DNA of 64,000 nt from Leifsonia sp. EB41 (GCF_041262565.1 NZ_JBGCCJ010000001.1:2666001-2730000), one strand, 5' to 3'. Shown: positions 1 to 8,737, counted from the first letter of the stretch. A program made the numbers and translations. The notes: a model not told the origin generated them from the sequence alone.

Positions 1-990
1 GAGGCGTGCCGCGAGCACGGGCTCGCCACCGTCGTGACCTTCAACCACTTCGTCAGCCCGCGCTGGCTGCTCGCCGCCGGCGGCTGGGAGGACGCGGAGA
101 CGCCCGCCCGGTTCGCCCGGTACTGCGAGCGCGTCATGGCGCACCTCGGCGACCTGATCGACGTCGCATGCACGCTCAACGAGCCGAACCTGCCTTGGCT
201 GCTGCGCTCCCTCGGGTTCGGCGGCGAGGAGCCGGAGCAGCGCGCGGCCGTCCCGCTCTGGGCGGCGGCGGCCGAGCGGCTGGGCATCGAGCCGTCGCGC
301 GTCGCGCCCTCCCAGTTCACGGTCTCGGACGCCGGCTTCGACGTGAAGCTCGCCGCGCACCGGCTCGGCCGGGACGCGATCCGGGCGGCCAAGCCCGGCA
401 TCCCGGTCGGCTGGACGCTCGCGAACTCCGACATCCAGGCCGTCCCCGGGGGCGAGGAACGCGCCGACCGGGTGCGCCGCGAGGTGAACGAGCGCTTCCT
501 GGAGGCCTCCCGCGGCGACGACTTCGTCGGCATCCAGACCTACGGGCGCACGGTGTTCGACGCGGACGGGCAGGCCCCCGCGCCGGCCGCCGCGATCGTC
601 AACCACATGGGCGAGGAGATCTACCCGCAGGCGCTGGAGGCCACCATCTGGCAGGCGGCCGCGATCGCGGGCATCCCGGTCTACGTGACGGAGAACGGCC
701 TCGCGACCGACGACGACGCGCTGCGGATCGAGTACCTGCGCGCCGCCATCGCCGGTGTCCGCGCCTGCCTCGCCGACGGGATCGATGTGCGCGGCTACAT
801 CGCCTGGACGGCGTTCGACAACTTCGAGTGGGTCTTCGGCTACGGGCCCAAGTTCGGGCTGATCGCGGTCGACCGCGCGACCCAGGAGCGCACGCCGAAG
901 CCGAGTGCGCACTGGCTCGGGGAGGTCGCCCGCACGGGCGGCGCCGCGGCCGAAGAAGGGGCGCAACACGCCGTTCCGGCGCCTGCGTAG
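1..990 (+). CDS. Family 1 glycosyl hydrolase (beta-glucosidase type), 5' end outside window
   Basis: C-terminal part of a GH1 retaining beta-glycosidase that would hydrolyse the non-reducing sugar of beta-glucosides or similar glycosides. The frame is open from base 1, so the gene begins upstream and the ATG at 34 is internal. Seen: a TFNHFVSPRW stretch (GH1 usually has HHFTxPxW), the acid/base motif TLNEP with Glu at 181-183, and the nucleophile motif TENG with Glu at 691-693, followed by the aglycone-side AWTAFDNFEW motif. About 330 residues are present of the usual 400-480. It converges on the TetR gene and lies near a rhamnosidase and a transporter, which suggests plant glycoside breakdown. 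Substrate is not determinable. Confidence 0.93.
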   Translation, partial: EACREHGLATVVTFNHFVSPRWLLAAGGWEDAETPARFARYCERVMAHLGDLIDVACTLNEPNLPWLLRSLGFGGEEPEQRAAVPLWAAAAERLGIEPSRVAPSQFTVSDAGFDVKLAAHRLGRDAIRAAKPGIPVGWTLANSDIQAVPGGEERADRVRREVNERFLEASRGDDFVGIQTYGRTVFDADGQAPAPAAAIVNHMGEEIYPQALEATIWQAAAIAGIPVYVTENGLATDDDALRIEYLRAAIAGVRACLADGIDVRGYIAWTAFDNFEWVFGYGPKFGLIAVDRATQERTPKPSAHWLGEVARTGGAAAEEGAQHAVPAPA

Positions 991-1016
991 CGGCGAGTCG
1001 TGACCCCGCAGGGCCG

Positions 1017-1680
1017 CTAGGCGGCGGACGCCGAGAGGTCGACGGGACCTGCGGCCACCAGGATGGTGGGCGCCAGGCGCTCGAGGCTGCTCTTGGTCAA
1101 CGCCACGAGGTCGATGCCGCCGCGCGAGAGCACCCACTGCAGCTGGAGGCCGTCCGCGAGGGCGATGCACTCGCGCGCGACCCCGCGGTAGTCGACGTCG
1201 GCGCGCAGGTGGCCGGCCTCCACCGACGCCAGGAACAGCGCCTCCAGCTCGCCGATCACGCGCTCGTAACGTGCCGCATACAGCTCGTGCGCGGGCGAGC
1301 CGGGGTCGGCGGCCTCCGCCGAGAGGAGCACGAACAGCTCCATGAGTCCGGGCTGGGACTGGAACATGCCGGAGAGCTGGAGCATCAACCGCAGCGGCCC
1401 GAGCCCGTCGGTGTCGGCCGGCGCCGTGAGCGCCAGCTCCGCCGCGAGGTCGAAGCGGCGTTCGGCGACGGCGAGGAGCAGGTGCTGCTTGGACGGGAAG
1501 TGGTGCATCAGCCCCCGGGGTGGTCAGCCCGACGTCCTGGGCGATGCGGGCGAGCGACGTGCCGGAGTAGCCGGACTGCGCGAAGCGCTCGGTGGCGATG
1601 TCGAGGATCTGCTCGCGCCGGGCCCGTCCGACGGCGTAGCTGCCGCGCTTAGGCGCTGTGGTTCCGGTCTCCGATGCCAT
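1017..1680 (-). pseudogene. TetR-family regulator broken by a one-base frameshift
   Basis: Two overlapping frames together give a normal TetR regulator of about 220 residues. The first frame starts at ATG 1680 and encodes the DNA-binding helix-turn-helix (EQILDIATERFAQSGYSGTS, then SLARIAQDVGLTT). The second frame, from 1508 down to 1017, starts with MHHFPSK and carries the ligand-binding helices. They join perfectly if one C is dropped from the run of five C at 1512-1516 on the plus strand, giving TTPGLMHHFPSK. This is either a true null mutation or a homopolymer sequencing error. It is divergent from the GH78 gene and a matching dyad lies between them, so it was probably the repressor of the glycoside genes. 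If truly broken, those genes may be constitutive. Confidence 0.82.
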
Positions 1681-1710
1681 GCGTTCACGGTACTGGAAGG
1701 GTCGCAGAAT

Positions 1711-1746
1711 GAAAACCTTGTGCATAAGGTTTTCGTCGCCTAGACT
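1711..1746 (+). promoter_or_regulatory. Promoter of the rhamnosidase with overlapping TetR-type operator
   Basis: A perfect 9-bp inverted repeat, GAAAACCTT (1711-1719) and AAGGTTTTC (1726-1734), is separated by six bases. A promoter-like pair overlaps it on the plus strand: TTGTGC at 1718-1723, 17 bases, then TAGACT at 1741-1746. The dyad therefore sits on the -35 box and spacer, the classic position for repression by the adjacent TetR protein. The sequence is also strikingly AT-rich against its surroundings. Confidence 0.72.
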
Positions 1747-1794
1747 CGCAGCACCCCGCACCCGACGGGCGAGACGAGCTGCGAAGGAGCCGCT

Positions 1795-4488
1795 GTGGAC
1801 CAGGGACGTTGCCGCGACCTCCGGGTGGAGTACCTCCACGAACCCACCGGAGTCGGCACCGCGCGCCCGCGCTTCGGCTGGATCGCCGAGCACGAGCAGA
1901 GCGCCTACCGTCTGATCGTCGCCGCTGCCGATGGACGCACCGTGTGGGACTCCGGGCGGGTCGCGAGCGCCGAGACCTCCCTGATCGAGTACGCGGGCGA
2001 GCCGCTGGCCTCCGACGCCGCCTTCACGTGGAGCGTGCAGAGCTGGGGAGCCGCAGACGCCGACCCCCTGGCCGCCGCCTCCCGGTTCGAGACCGCCGTG
2101 CTCGACCCGTCCACCTGGACGGCGTCCTGGATCACCCCGCAGCAGCGGCCGACCGCGATCGAGCGCTGGACCCTCCTCGACTGGATCCGCGGTGCGCAGC
2201 CCGAGGGCGCACCGACGGAGCGGCTGCGCCCGGTGCAGCTCCTGCGCCGGCGCTTCACGGCAGGCGACGACATTGTGCGAGCACGCCTGCACGCCACCGC
2301 GCGCGGCGTCTACCTCGCGTACCTCAACGGCGCCGTCGTCGGCGACGAGGTGCTCGCGCCGGGCTCCGACTCCTACCGGCGCCGGATCGCGGTGCAGGCT
2401 TACGACGTCACCAACCTCATCCGCGCGGGGGAGAACGTGCTCGCGGTCGCCCTCGCGGACGGCTGGTGGGCCGGCCGGATCGGGATCACGGGCTCCAGCG
2501 CGCAGTACGGCGACACGACCTCCGTGTTCTGGCAGCTCCATCTCGACCACGCCGACGGCACCCGCACCGTCGTGGGCAGCGACGGCGACGCGGTGAGCGC
2601 GACGGGGCCGTGGGTGTACGCCGACCTGTTCGTCGGCGAGCGGTACGACCGGCGCCTGCTCGACCCGGGCTGGACCCGGGTCGACTTCGACGACGCGGCC
2701 TGGCTGCCGGTGGAGGCCGTGCCGGGCAACACCGCCGCGCTCGTGCCGTTCACCGGAGAGCCGGTGCGCCGCGTGCGGACGCTGGCGGCGGCCTCCCTCG
2801 TACCCGACCCGGACGGGGACGGCTGGATCGTCGACTTCGGCCAGGTGATCGCCGGGCGCGTGCGGCTGACCGTCCGCGGTCTCGCGGCCGGCGACGAGGT
2901 CGTCGTCGAGCACACCGAGGCGCTCGCCGCCGACGGCTCCTGGTTCGTCAACATCCTCGGCATCAACACCGAGCAGACCGACGTGTACGTGGCGGCGGGG
3001 CCGGAGGAGGACACCTGGGAGCCGTCGTTCACCTTCCACGGCTTCCGTTACGCCCGCCTGACCGGGCTCCGCGATGCGCCGCGCGCGGAGGACGTCGTCG
3101 CGGTCGTGCTGTCGAGCGACCTGGAGCAGACCGGGTCGTTCCTAAGCTCCGACGCGCGGTTGAACCGCCTCCACGAGAACGTCGTCTGGAGCCAGCGCGG
3201 CAACTTCGTCTCTATCCCCACCGACTGCCCGCAGCGCGAGCGCGCCGGGTGGACCGGCGACATCCAGGTCTTCGCGCCGGCGGCGACGAACAACGCGCTG
3301 GTTGCGCCGTTCCTCGACCGCTGGCTGCGGAACCTCCGCGCCGACCAGCGGGCCGACGGACGAGTGCCGATCGTGTCGCCGCGCTCGCCCTTCGACGACG
3401 AGGCCGCCGCCTCCGCCCAGGGGATCGGCGCGATCGTCGCGGCCGCAGGCTGGGGCGATGCGATCGCGTTCGTGCCGTGGGCGCTGTACGAGCGCTACGG
3501 CGACGTGCGGGTGCTGGAGGAGAGCTTCCCGGCGATCCTGGCCTGGATCGACCACCAGGCCACGGACGAGTACGCCGACGGCGACCACTTCGGCGACTGG
3601 CTGGCGCCGAGCACGCTGGAGGGGAGGCCGTTCCACGAGGCGATCGGCGTCGCGCCGGCCCTCACCGGCCGGCTGGTCGCGCCGATGTTCCGGGCGCAGA
3701 CGCTGACCGTCGCGGCGGGCATCGCACAGGTGCTCGGCCGGGCGTCGGACGCAGTGCGTCTCGGCGAGCGCGCCGCCGAGGTCCGCGACGCCTTCGCTGC
3801 CGAGCACGTCGCAGCCGACGGCTCGCTGCCGGTAGAGCTGCAGGGCGTCTACACGCTCGCGCTCGCGTTCGGGATGGTGCCGGAGGACCGCATCCCGTCC
3901 GCCGCCGCGCGCCTCGCCCGGCTGGTGACGGAGCGCGGTGACCGGCTCGACACCGGCTTCCTCTCGGTGCCCTATCTGCTGGACGTGCTGTGGGACCACG
4001 GCTACCCGGAGCTCGCGCGCCGCGTGCTGTGGCAGCCCGCGCAGCCGTCATGGCTGTATGAGGTCGACCACGGCGCCACGACCATCTGGGAGAACTGGGA
4101 CGCCGTCGCGCCCGACGGCACGACGCGCCCGACCTCCCTCAACCACTACGCGTTCGGCTGCGTCGACGACTGGCTGTACCGCCGCGTGGCGGGCCTGCGA
4201 TCCACCGCGCCGGGCTGGCGCCACGCGGTCGTCGAGCCCGACCTCGACGCGGGCGTCGACGAGGTGGCGGCGCACGTGACGACCCCGTACGGCCGGCTGT
4301 CCGTGCACTGGCAGCGCTCGGGCGACGACGCCCGGATCACGGTGGAGGTGCCGCACGGCCTCGCCGCCGAGCTCGTCGTCGGAGGGCGCCGCCTCCCGCT
4401 CCCGCCCGGCGCCACCGAGCACACCCTCCCCCTCCCCGCCCCACTCGACGCCGAAGGGCACGTAAACGCCCTCATTCCGCGCGTTTAG
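1795..4488 (+). CDS. Alpha-L-rhamnosidase, GH78
   Basis: Inverting alpha-L-rhamnosidase of 897 residues that would release terminal rhamnose from plant glycosides such as rutinosides, or from rhamnosylated polymers. The N-terminus (LRVEYLHEPTGVGTARPRFGW region, residues 10-30) is typical of GH78, followed by the rhamnose-binding beta-sandwich domains. The (alpha/alpha)6 catalytic barrel contains the DCPQRERAGWTGD motif near residues 477-489, with the acidic residues used in catalysis, then a C-terminal beta-sandwich. Start GTG 1795 is chosen because AAGGAG lies at 1784-1789. No signal peptide is visible, so it is probably cytoplasmic and acts on imported glycosides. The last codons and the stop lie inside a 57-bp palindromic repeat, which therefore encodes the tail EGHVNALIPRV. 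Confidence 0.93.
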   Translation: MDQGRCRDLRVEYLHEPTGVGTARPRFGWIAEHEQSAYRLIVAAADGRTVWDSGRVASAETSLIEYAGEPLASDAAFTWSVQSWGAADADPLAAASRFETAVLDPSTWTASWITPQQRPTAIERWTLLDWIRGAQPEGAPTERLRPVQLLRRRFTAGDDIVRARLHATARGVYLAYLNGAVVGDEVLAPGSDSYRRRIAVQAYDVTNLIRAGENVLAVALADGWWAGRIGITGSSAQYGDTTSVFWQLHLDHADGTRTVVGSDGDAVSATGPWVYADLFVGERYDRRLLDPGWTRVDFDDAAWLPVEAVPGNTAALVPFTGEPVRRVRTLAAASLVPDPDGDGWIVDFGQVIAGRVRLTVRGLAAGDEVVVEHTEALAADGSWFVNILGINTEQTDVYVAAGPEEDTWEPSFTFHGFRYARLTGLRDAPRAEDVVAVVLSSDLEQTGSFLSSDARLNRLHENVVWSQRGNFVSIPTDCPQRERAGWTGDIQVFAPAATNNALVAPFLDRWLRNLRADQRADGRVPIVSPRSPFDDEAAASAQGIGAIVAAAGWGDAIAFVPWALYERYGDVRVLEESFPAILAWIDHQATDEYADGDHFGDWLAPSTLEGRPFHEAIGVAPALTGRLVAPMFRAQTLTVAAGIAQVLGRASDAVRLGERAAEVRDAFAAEHVAADGSLPVELQGVYTLALAFGMVPEDRIPSAAARLARLVTERGDRLDTGFLSVPYLLDVLWDHGYPELARRVLWQPAQPSWLYEVDHGATTIWENWDAVAPDGTTRPTSLNHYAFGCVDDWLYRRVAGLRSTAPGWRHAVVEPDLDAGVDEVAAHVTTPYGRLSVHWQRSGDDARITVEVPHGLAAELVVGGRRLPLPPGATEHTLPLPAPLDAEGHVNALIPRV

Positions 4489-4508
4489 GGGCGCTTACGT
4501 GCCCCTCG
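4452..4508. repeat. 57-bp palindromic repeat, copy A (degenerate loop side)
   Basis: One of four 57-bp palindromes in the window. Left arm AGGGCACGTAAACGCCC and right arm GGGGCGCTTACGTGCCCCT pair over most of their length, but the central part differs from the other copies. The left arm codes the last residues of the GH78 enzyme and the TAG stop (4486-4488) is in the right half, so the element has become part of a gene. Unlike the other copies it lies between genes in the same direction. Confidence 0.85.
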
Positions 4509-4549
4509 ACCACCACCCGATACCCGAACCCCGACGAAGGAGTCGTCCC

Positions 4550-5827
4550 ATGACCGCATCGCTCGAATCGACGGCAGCGCCGGTGGCGGGAGTCCGCACC
4601 GGACCCCGCCGCGGCTTCCTCTTCTTCCTGGGCGCCGCCGTCGCCACCGTCAACGGCGCCCTGCTCGCGACCGCCGTCCTGACGCTCTCGCTGAAGGCCG
4701 CGCAGCTCGACCCGAAGAACGCCACGACGGTCCTCTCGGTCGTGATCGGCATCGGCAGCGTCGTGGCGCTCATCGCCTACCCGCTGATCGGTCGGCTCAG
4801 CGACCGCACGCTCTCGCGCTTCGGCCGCCGCCGACCGTACCTCGTGCTCGGCGCGATCCTCCTCGCCGCGGGCGCCCTGCTCACCGTGGCGGCCTCCAGC
4901 ACAGCGCTGCTCACGCTCGCGTACGTCGTCACGATGGTCGGCGCCGTCTGTGCGCTCGTCGCGTGCAGCGCGATCGTGCCGGACCAGGTCGAGCCCTCCC
5001 GCCGGGGCACTCCGTCCGCCATCGTCGGCCTCGGCGCGCCTATCGGCGCGGTGCTCGGCATCTTCCTGGCGCAGACCGTCCAGCCGAACCTGGCCGCGAT
5101 GATTCTCCTCCCGGCCGGCGTCGCCGTCGTCTTCACCCTGGTGCTCGCGGTGTTCGTCTCGGACCGCCCGCTCGCGCGCGAGGAGCGCCCCGCGTTCGCG
5201 CTGCGGGAGTTCTTCCAGACGTTCTGGGTGAACCCGGCGAAGAGCCCCGCGTTCGCCTGGGCCTGGTGGAGCCGGCTCCTCATCTTCTTCGGCGTCGCCG
5301 CCGTCAACGCCTACCAGGCCTTCTACCTGATCCTCGTGCAGCACGTGAACCCGGCGACCGTGGGCACCTCCCTGTTCGTCGCCTCCCTCGTCGGCACCGG
5401 CGTCTCGCTCGTGTTCGCGCCGCTGATGGGCAAGCTGTCGGACAAGGTCGGCCGCCGGAAGCCGTTCGTCATCGCCGCCGCGCTGATCTTCGGGGTCGGC
5501 CTCGCGCTGGTCGCGTTCGCGCCGAGCTTCCCGACCTTCCTGATCGCCATCGCGGTGATCGGACTCGGCCAGGGCGTCTACTTCGCGGTGGACTTCGCGC
5601 TCGTCACCCAGGTGCTGCCTGACCCGGAGAACCCGGCGAAGGACCTCGGCATCATGAACCTGGCCAGCAGCCTCCCGTCCTCCATCGTCCCCGCGATCGC
5701 CCCGGCGCTGCTCGCGCTCGGCGCCTCGGCCGCGCTGCCGCAGAACTTCGGCGCGCTGTTCCTGGCCGGCGCGATCGCGGCGCTGCTGGGCGCGGCGGCC
5801 ATCCTGCCGATCCGCGGCGTCAAGTGA
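4550..5827 (+). CDS. MFS transporter, probably sugar or glycoside
   Basis: Inner-membrane major facilitator protein of 425 residues with about twelve hydrophobic segments in two halves. Motif A-like loops are visible in both halves: GRLSDRTLSRFGRRRP after the second segment and GKLSDKVGRRKP in the second half. The charged loops resemble the GPH/SLC45-like sugar transporters, but the substrate is an inference from the neighbouring GH1 and GH78 enzymes. Start ATG 4550 has GAAGGAG about seven bases upstream, and a longer reading upstream would run through the palindromic repeat. It lies 61 bases after the rhamnosidase and could be read from the same promoter if the palindrome does not stop transcription. 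Confidence 0.88.
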   Translation: MTASLESTAAPVAGVRTGPRRGFLFFLGAAVATVNGALLATAVLTLSLKAAQLDPKNATTVLSVVIGIGSVVALIAYPLIGRLSDRTLSRFGRRRPYLVLGAILLAAGALLTVAASSTALLTLAYVVTMVGAVCALVACSAIVPDQVEPSRRGTPSAIVGLGAPIGAVLGIFLAQTVQPNLAAMILLPAGVAVVFTLVLAVFVSDRPLAREERPAFALREFFQTFWVNPAKSPAFAWAWWSRLLIFFGVAAVNAYQAFYLILVQHVNPATVGTSLFVASLVGTGVSLVFAPLMGKLSDKVGRRKPFVIAAALIFGVGLALVAFAPSFPTFLIAIAVIGLGQGVYFAVDFALVTQVLPDPENPAKDLGIMNLASSLPSSIVPAIAPALLALGASAALPQNFGALFLAGAIAALLGAAAILPIRGVK

Positions 5828-5941
5828 GCACGGGCGGAACGCCGACCCGGTCGTCCGCGGCCACCGAGGCCGCGCCGGAGTTCCGCCTGCCGTTCTGACG
5901 TCGGTGCTGCGGATCCCCACGCCGCGCGGCATGATGGGCGC

Positions 5942-6835
5942 ATGAATGTGCGTCCTCCCGCCGTGGTCGTGCGCGGCCTCCGCAAGTCGTACGGCTCCTT
6001 CGAGGCCCTGCGCGGCGTCGACTTCGAGATCGCCGACGGCGAGACGTTCGCGCTGCTCGGGCCGAACGGCGCCGGGAAGAGCACGACCATCGAGATCCTG
6101 GAGGGCTACCGGGACCGGTCGGGCGGCGAGGCGAGCGTGCTCGGGGCCGACCCCGGCAAGGCCGGCACCGCGTGGAAGGCGCGGCTCGGGATCGTGCTGC
6201 AGTCCGGCGCCGAGGCCGCGAACGTGACCGTGCGCGAGCAGCTCACGCAGTTCGCCCGCTACTACCCGCACAGCCGCGACGTCGAGGAGGTCATCGCTGC
6301 CGTCGGGCTGGAGGAGAAGGCGAAGGTCCGCATCCGCAACCTGTCCGGAGGCCAGCGCCGGCGGCTGGATGTCGCGCTCGGCGTGATCGGGCGGCCCGAG
6401 CTGCTCTTCCTCGACGAGCCGACGACCGGATTCGACCCGGAGGCCCGGCGGCAGTTCTGGGAGCTGGTGCGCACGCTGAAACGGGAGGGCACCACCATCC
6501 TCCTCACCACCCACTACCTGGACGAGGCCGCGCAGCTCAGCGACCGGGCCGCCGTGATCGCGCACGGCGCGCTGCTCGACATCGGCGCGGTGGACGCGAT
6601 CGGCGGGGCGGCCGCGAAAGTCCCGATCGTCCGCTGGCGGGACTCCACCGGTGCGCCGCACGAGGAGCGCACCGACGCGCCGGGCGCGCTGGTCGCCCGG
6701 CTCGCCGCCGAGGCCGGCGGGGAGCCCCGCGACCTGGAGGTCATCCGCCCCAGCCTGGAGGACATCTACCTCGCGCTGGTGCGGGAGGCGGACGAGCGGG
6801 CCGGCGCGGCCTCCGGCCAGGAGGTGGCCGCATGA
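5942..6835 (+). CDS. ABC-2 type transporter, ATP-binding protein
   Basis: ATPase subunit (297 residues) of an ABC exporter of the drug/antibiotic resistance (DrrA/CcmA-like) class. Walker A is GPNGAGKST at residues 40-48, the signature LSGGQ is near residue 134, Walker B LLFLDEP near 154-160, and the H-loop TTHYLDEA follows. The C-terminal 60 residues form the extra domain usual in DrrA-type subunits. ATG overlaps TGA by four bases with the permease gene downstream, so the two are translated together and form one exporter. The substrate cannot be read from sequence. No regulator is adjacent. Confidence 0.93.
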   Translation: MNVRPPAVVVRGLRKSYGSFEALRGVDFEIADGETFALLGPNGAGKSTTIEILEGYRDRSGGEASVLGADPGKAGTAWKARLGIVLQSGAEAANVTVREQLTQFARYYPHSRDVEEVIAAVGLEEKAKVRIRNLSGGQRRRLDVALGVIGRPELLFLDEPTTGFDPEARRQFWELVRTLKREGTTILLTTHYLDEAAQLSDRAAVIAHGALLDIGAVDAIGGAAAKVPIVRWRDSTGAPHEERTDAPGALVARLAAEAGGEPRDLEVIRPSLEDIYLALVREADERAGAASGQEVAA

Positions 6836-7647
6836 CCTCGGTCGCGCTGGGCTGGTCCCGGATCCGCTACGAGGTGGTCGTGTACTTCCGCCAGGCGGAC
6901 ACCATCTTCTTCACCTTCCTGTTCCCGGTGGTCATGCTCGGGATCTTCTCCGTCGCGTTCCAGGGCCTCGGCAAGGTCGGCGCCGCGCCGGACGGCAGCG
7001 GCGGCATCTCGCAGGCCGCCTACTACCTGCCCGGGATGATCGCCGCGGGCATCCTCCTCAGCGGCGTTCAGAACCTCGCCGTCGACATCGCCGTGGAGAA
7101 GAGCGACGGGACGCTGAAGCGCCTGGGCGGCACTCCGCTCCCCGTGGTCTCCTACTTCCTCGGCAAGATGGGCCAGGTCATCGCGACCAGCATCCTCCAG
7201 ATCGGGCTGCTGCTGTTCGTCGCCCGGGTGCTGTTCGGGGTGGCGCTGCCGACCGACCCGGAGGCCTGGCTGCGCTTCGCCTGGATCTACCTGCTCGGCA
7301 TCGTCACGTCCGCCGTCCTGGGCATCGCGCTCTCCGCGGTGCCGCGCACGGGCAAGAGCGCGACGGCGGTCATCATCCCGATCGTGCTGGTGCTGCAGTT
7401 CATCTCCGGCGTCTACCTGGCCTTCAACCTGCTGCCGACCTGGCTGCAGAACATCGCCAGCCTGTTCCCGGTCAAGTGGATCGCGCAGGGCATGCGGAGC
7501 GTGTTCCTCCCGGCGAGCTTCGAGGCCGCCGAGCCGAGCGGGAGCTGGCAGCTCGGCTGGATCGCGGTGGTGCTGCTGATCTGGCTGGTGGCGGGGCTGA
7601 TCGCGTGCCGGCTGTCCTTCCGGTGGATCCGGAAGGACGGTCAGTGA
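6832..7647 (+). CDS. ABC-2 type transporter, permease
   Basis: Membrane subunit (271 residues) partnering the ATPase just upstream. It has the ABC-2 layout: a cytoplasmic start, a first membrane helix at FTFLFPVVMLGIFSVAF, a long loop, then five clustered helices in the second half, with the characteristic conserved stretch before the last helix (FPVKWIAQGMRSVFLP). Start ATG 6832 overlaps the upstream stop as ATGA. Likely exports a hydrophobic or amphipathic compound; drug efflux is common for this type but is not shown here. Confidence 0.92.
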   Translation: MTSVALGWSRIRYEVVVYFRQADTIFFTFLFPVVMLGIFSVAFQGLGKVGAAPDGSGGISQAAYYLPGMIAAGILLSGVQNLAVDIAVEKSDGTLKRLGGTPLPVVSYFLGKMGQVIATSILQIGLLLFVARVLFGVALPTDPEAWLRFAWIYLLGIVTSAVLGIALSAVPRTGKSATAVIIPIVLVLQFISGVYLAFNLLPTWLQNIASLFPVKWIAQGMRSVFLPASFEAAEPSGSWQLGWIAVVLLIWLVAGLIACRLSFRWIRKDGQ

Positions 7648-7654
7648 CGCGGTC

Positions 7655-8500
7655 TCACGCGATCGGCGTGTCCGGGTCGTGCCCCCACTCCGCCCACGAC
7701 CCGTCGTACACGCGTGCGTTCGCGTGCCCGATCAGGTACCGGAGCGCGAACCAGTCCGCCGAGCCGCGGTTGCCGATCGTGCAGTAGGTGATCACGTCCG
7801 TGCCGGGGTCGATCGCGGCGAACATGCCCGCCAGGGTGTCGCGGTCGCGGAACCGGCCGCGCTCGTCGAACACGCCGGCCGCGTCCACGTTCACCGCCGA
7901 CGGGATGCGGCCCGCGCGGCCTCCCGGCTCCGGTGTCCCGGACGGCCAGAAGCGCTCGCCGGTGTACTCCGAGGCGCTCCGGGCGTCCACGATCGTGGTG
8001 CCCGGGCGGCCGATCGCCGCGCGCACGTCGGCGGCGGTGGCCCGGATCGTGTCGTCCGGAGCGGGCAGCGGATAGCCGGAGGGCGCTACGTCCGGCGTCT
8101 CGGTCGTCCACGGCAGGCCGGCCTCCTGCCAGACCGCGCGTGAGGTGTCGAGGATGCGCACGTCCGCGTGCCGGTACAGCTTCATCAGCCAGAACCCGAG
8201 CGACGGGGCGTAGCCGTAGAAGACGACGGTCGCGTCCGGCGTGATGCCGGAACGTTCGAAGAGGGCGCGGATCGCATCGTCCGCGACGGGCCGGTAGTCC
8301 GGGCCTTTGAGGTCGGCGTACGGGTTCCAGAGCACTGCGCCGGGGAGGTGGCCCGACGTGTAGGCGGTGGCGTTCACGTCGACCTCGACGACGCGGACGC
8401 CGGGGTCCGCGAGGTGGGATTCGAGCCAGTCCGGCCCGACGAGGGGCGCGTCCGTGACGCGCAGGTCCCGGGCGTCGGCCCGGGTGGTGGTGGAGCTCAT
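7655..8500 (-). CDS. Sulfurtransferase with two rhodanese domains
   Basis: Thiosulfate or 3-mercaptopyruvate sulfurtransferase, 281 residues, moving a sulfane sulfur to cyanide or a thiol. Two rhodanese domains are present: an inactive N-terminal one (about 15-130) and a catalytic C-terminal one (about 155-275) with the active-site loop CTIGNR, Cys near 240. The loop resembles thiosulfate rather than mercaptopyruvate types (which favour CGSGVT), but this is only suggestive. Start ATG 8500 follows AAGGAGGCCACC. The short DUF1059 gene is 17 bases upstream and probably co-transcribed. Confidence 0.92.
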   Translation of the reverse strand: MSSTTTRADARDLRVTDAPLVGPDWLESHLADPGVRVVEVDVNATAYTSGHLPGAVLWNPYADLKGPDYRPVADDAIRALFERSGITPDATVVFYGYAPSLGFWLMKLYRHADVRILDTSRAVWQEAGLPWTTETPDVAPSGYPLPAPDDTIRATAADVRAAIGRPGTTIVDARSASEYTGERFWPSGTPEPGGRAGRIPSAVNVDAAGVFDERGRFRDRDTLAGMFAAIDPGTDVITYCTIGNRGSADWFALRYLIGHANARVYDGSWAEWGHDPDTPIA

Positions 8501-8517
8501 GGTGGCCTCCTTGCGGC

Positions 8518-8676
8518 TCACTCCAACTGGATCCAGCCGAGCAGGTCCTCCCGCGCGACTGCCTGGAAGAGGGCAGGATGGTCGGACCTCATGTGGGCGC
8601 TGATGTCGTCGACGACCTCCGCGTCCGTCTCGCCGCGGGCGATGTAGCCGCATTCGCACCGGATGATCCTGGTCAT
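8518..8676 (-). CDS. DUF1059-type small protein
   Basis: Protein of 52 residues starting MTRIIRCECGY. The CxCGY start, the ARGETDAEVVDDISAHMRSDHP centre and the size fit the small DUF1059 family, of unknown function, in which the cysteines and a His suggest metal binding. ATG 8676 is preceded by GGAGG at a good distance; an upstream ATG at 8691 in frame lacks such a site. It is the first gene of a likely two-gene unit with the sulfurtransferase and is divergent from the SARP-type regulator. Confidence 0.8.
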   Translation of the reverse strand: MTRIIRCECGYIARGETDAEVVDDISAHMRSDHPALFQAVAREDLLGWIQLE

Positions 8677-8708
8677 CTCGTCCTCCCTCATAGTTCTACG
8701 CAGGGCCC

Positions 8709-8737
8709 GTTGGCAGAATGTTGGCATGACGTTGGCG
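8709..8737 (+). promoter_or_regulatory. Three direct heptamer repeats with 11-bp period at the SARP start
   Basis: GTTGGCA (8709-8715), GTTGGCA (8720-8726) and GTTGGCG (8731-8737) repeat with exactly four bases between units. SARP regulators are known to bind direct heptamers separated by four bases so that monomers line up on one face of the helix. The array covers the start codon of the SARP gene itself, which fits autoregulation or control of the divergent DUF1059 gene. Confidence 0.55.

Noticed and set aside
5824-5898. 24-codon frame GTG...TGA directly after the MFS gene
   Set aside because: Overlap with the stop looks like coupling, but the peptide is short, low-complexity and has no homology I can see; could be a remnant of a GH-type gene start.
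4472-6661. Long minus-strand open frame of 729 codons across the MFS and ABC genes
   Set aside because: Arg/Asp/Glu/Gly-rich composition typical of antisense high-GC frames; no domain, while the plus strand has clear MFS and ABC motifs.
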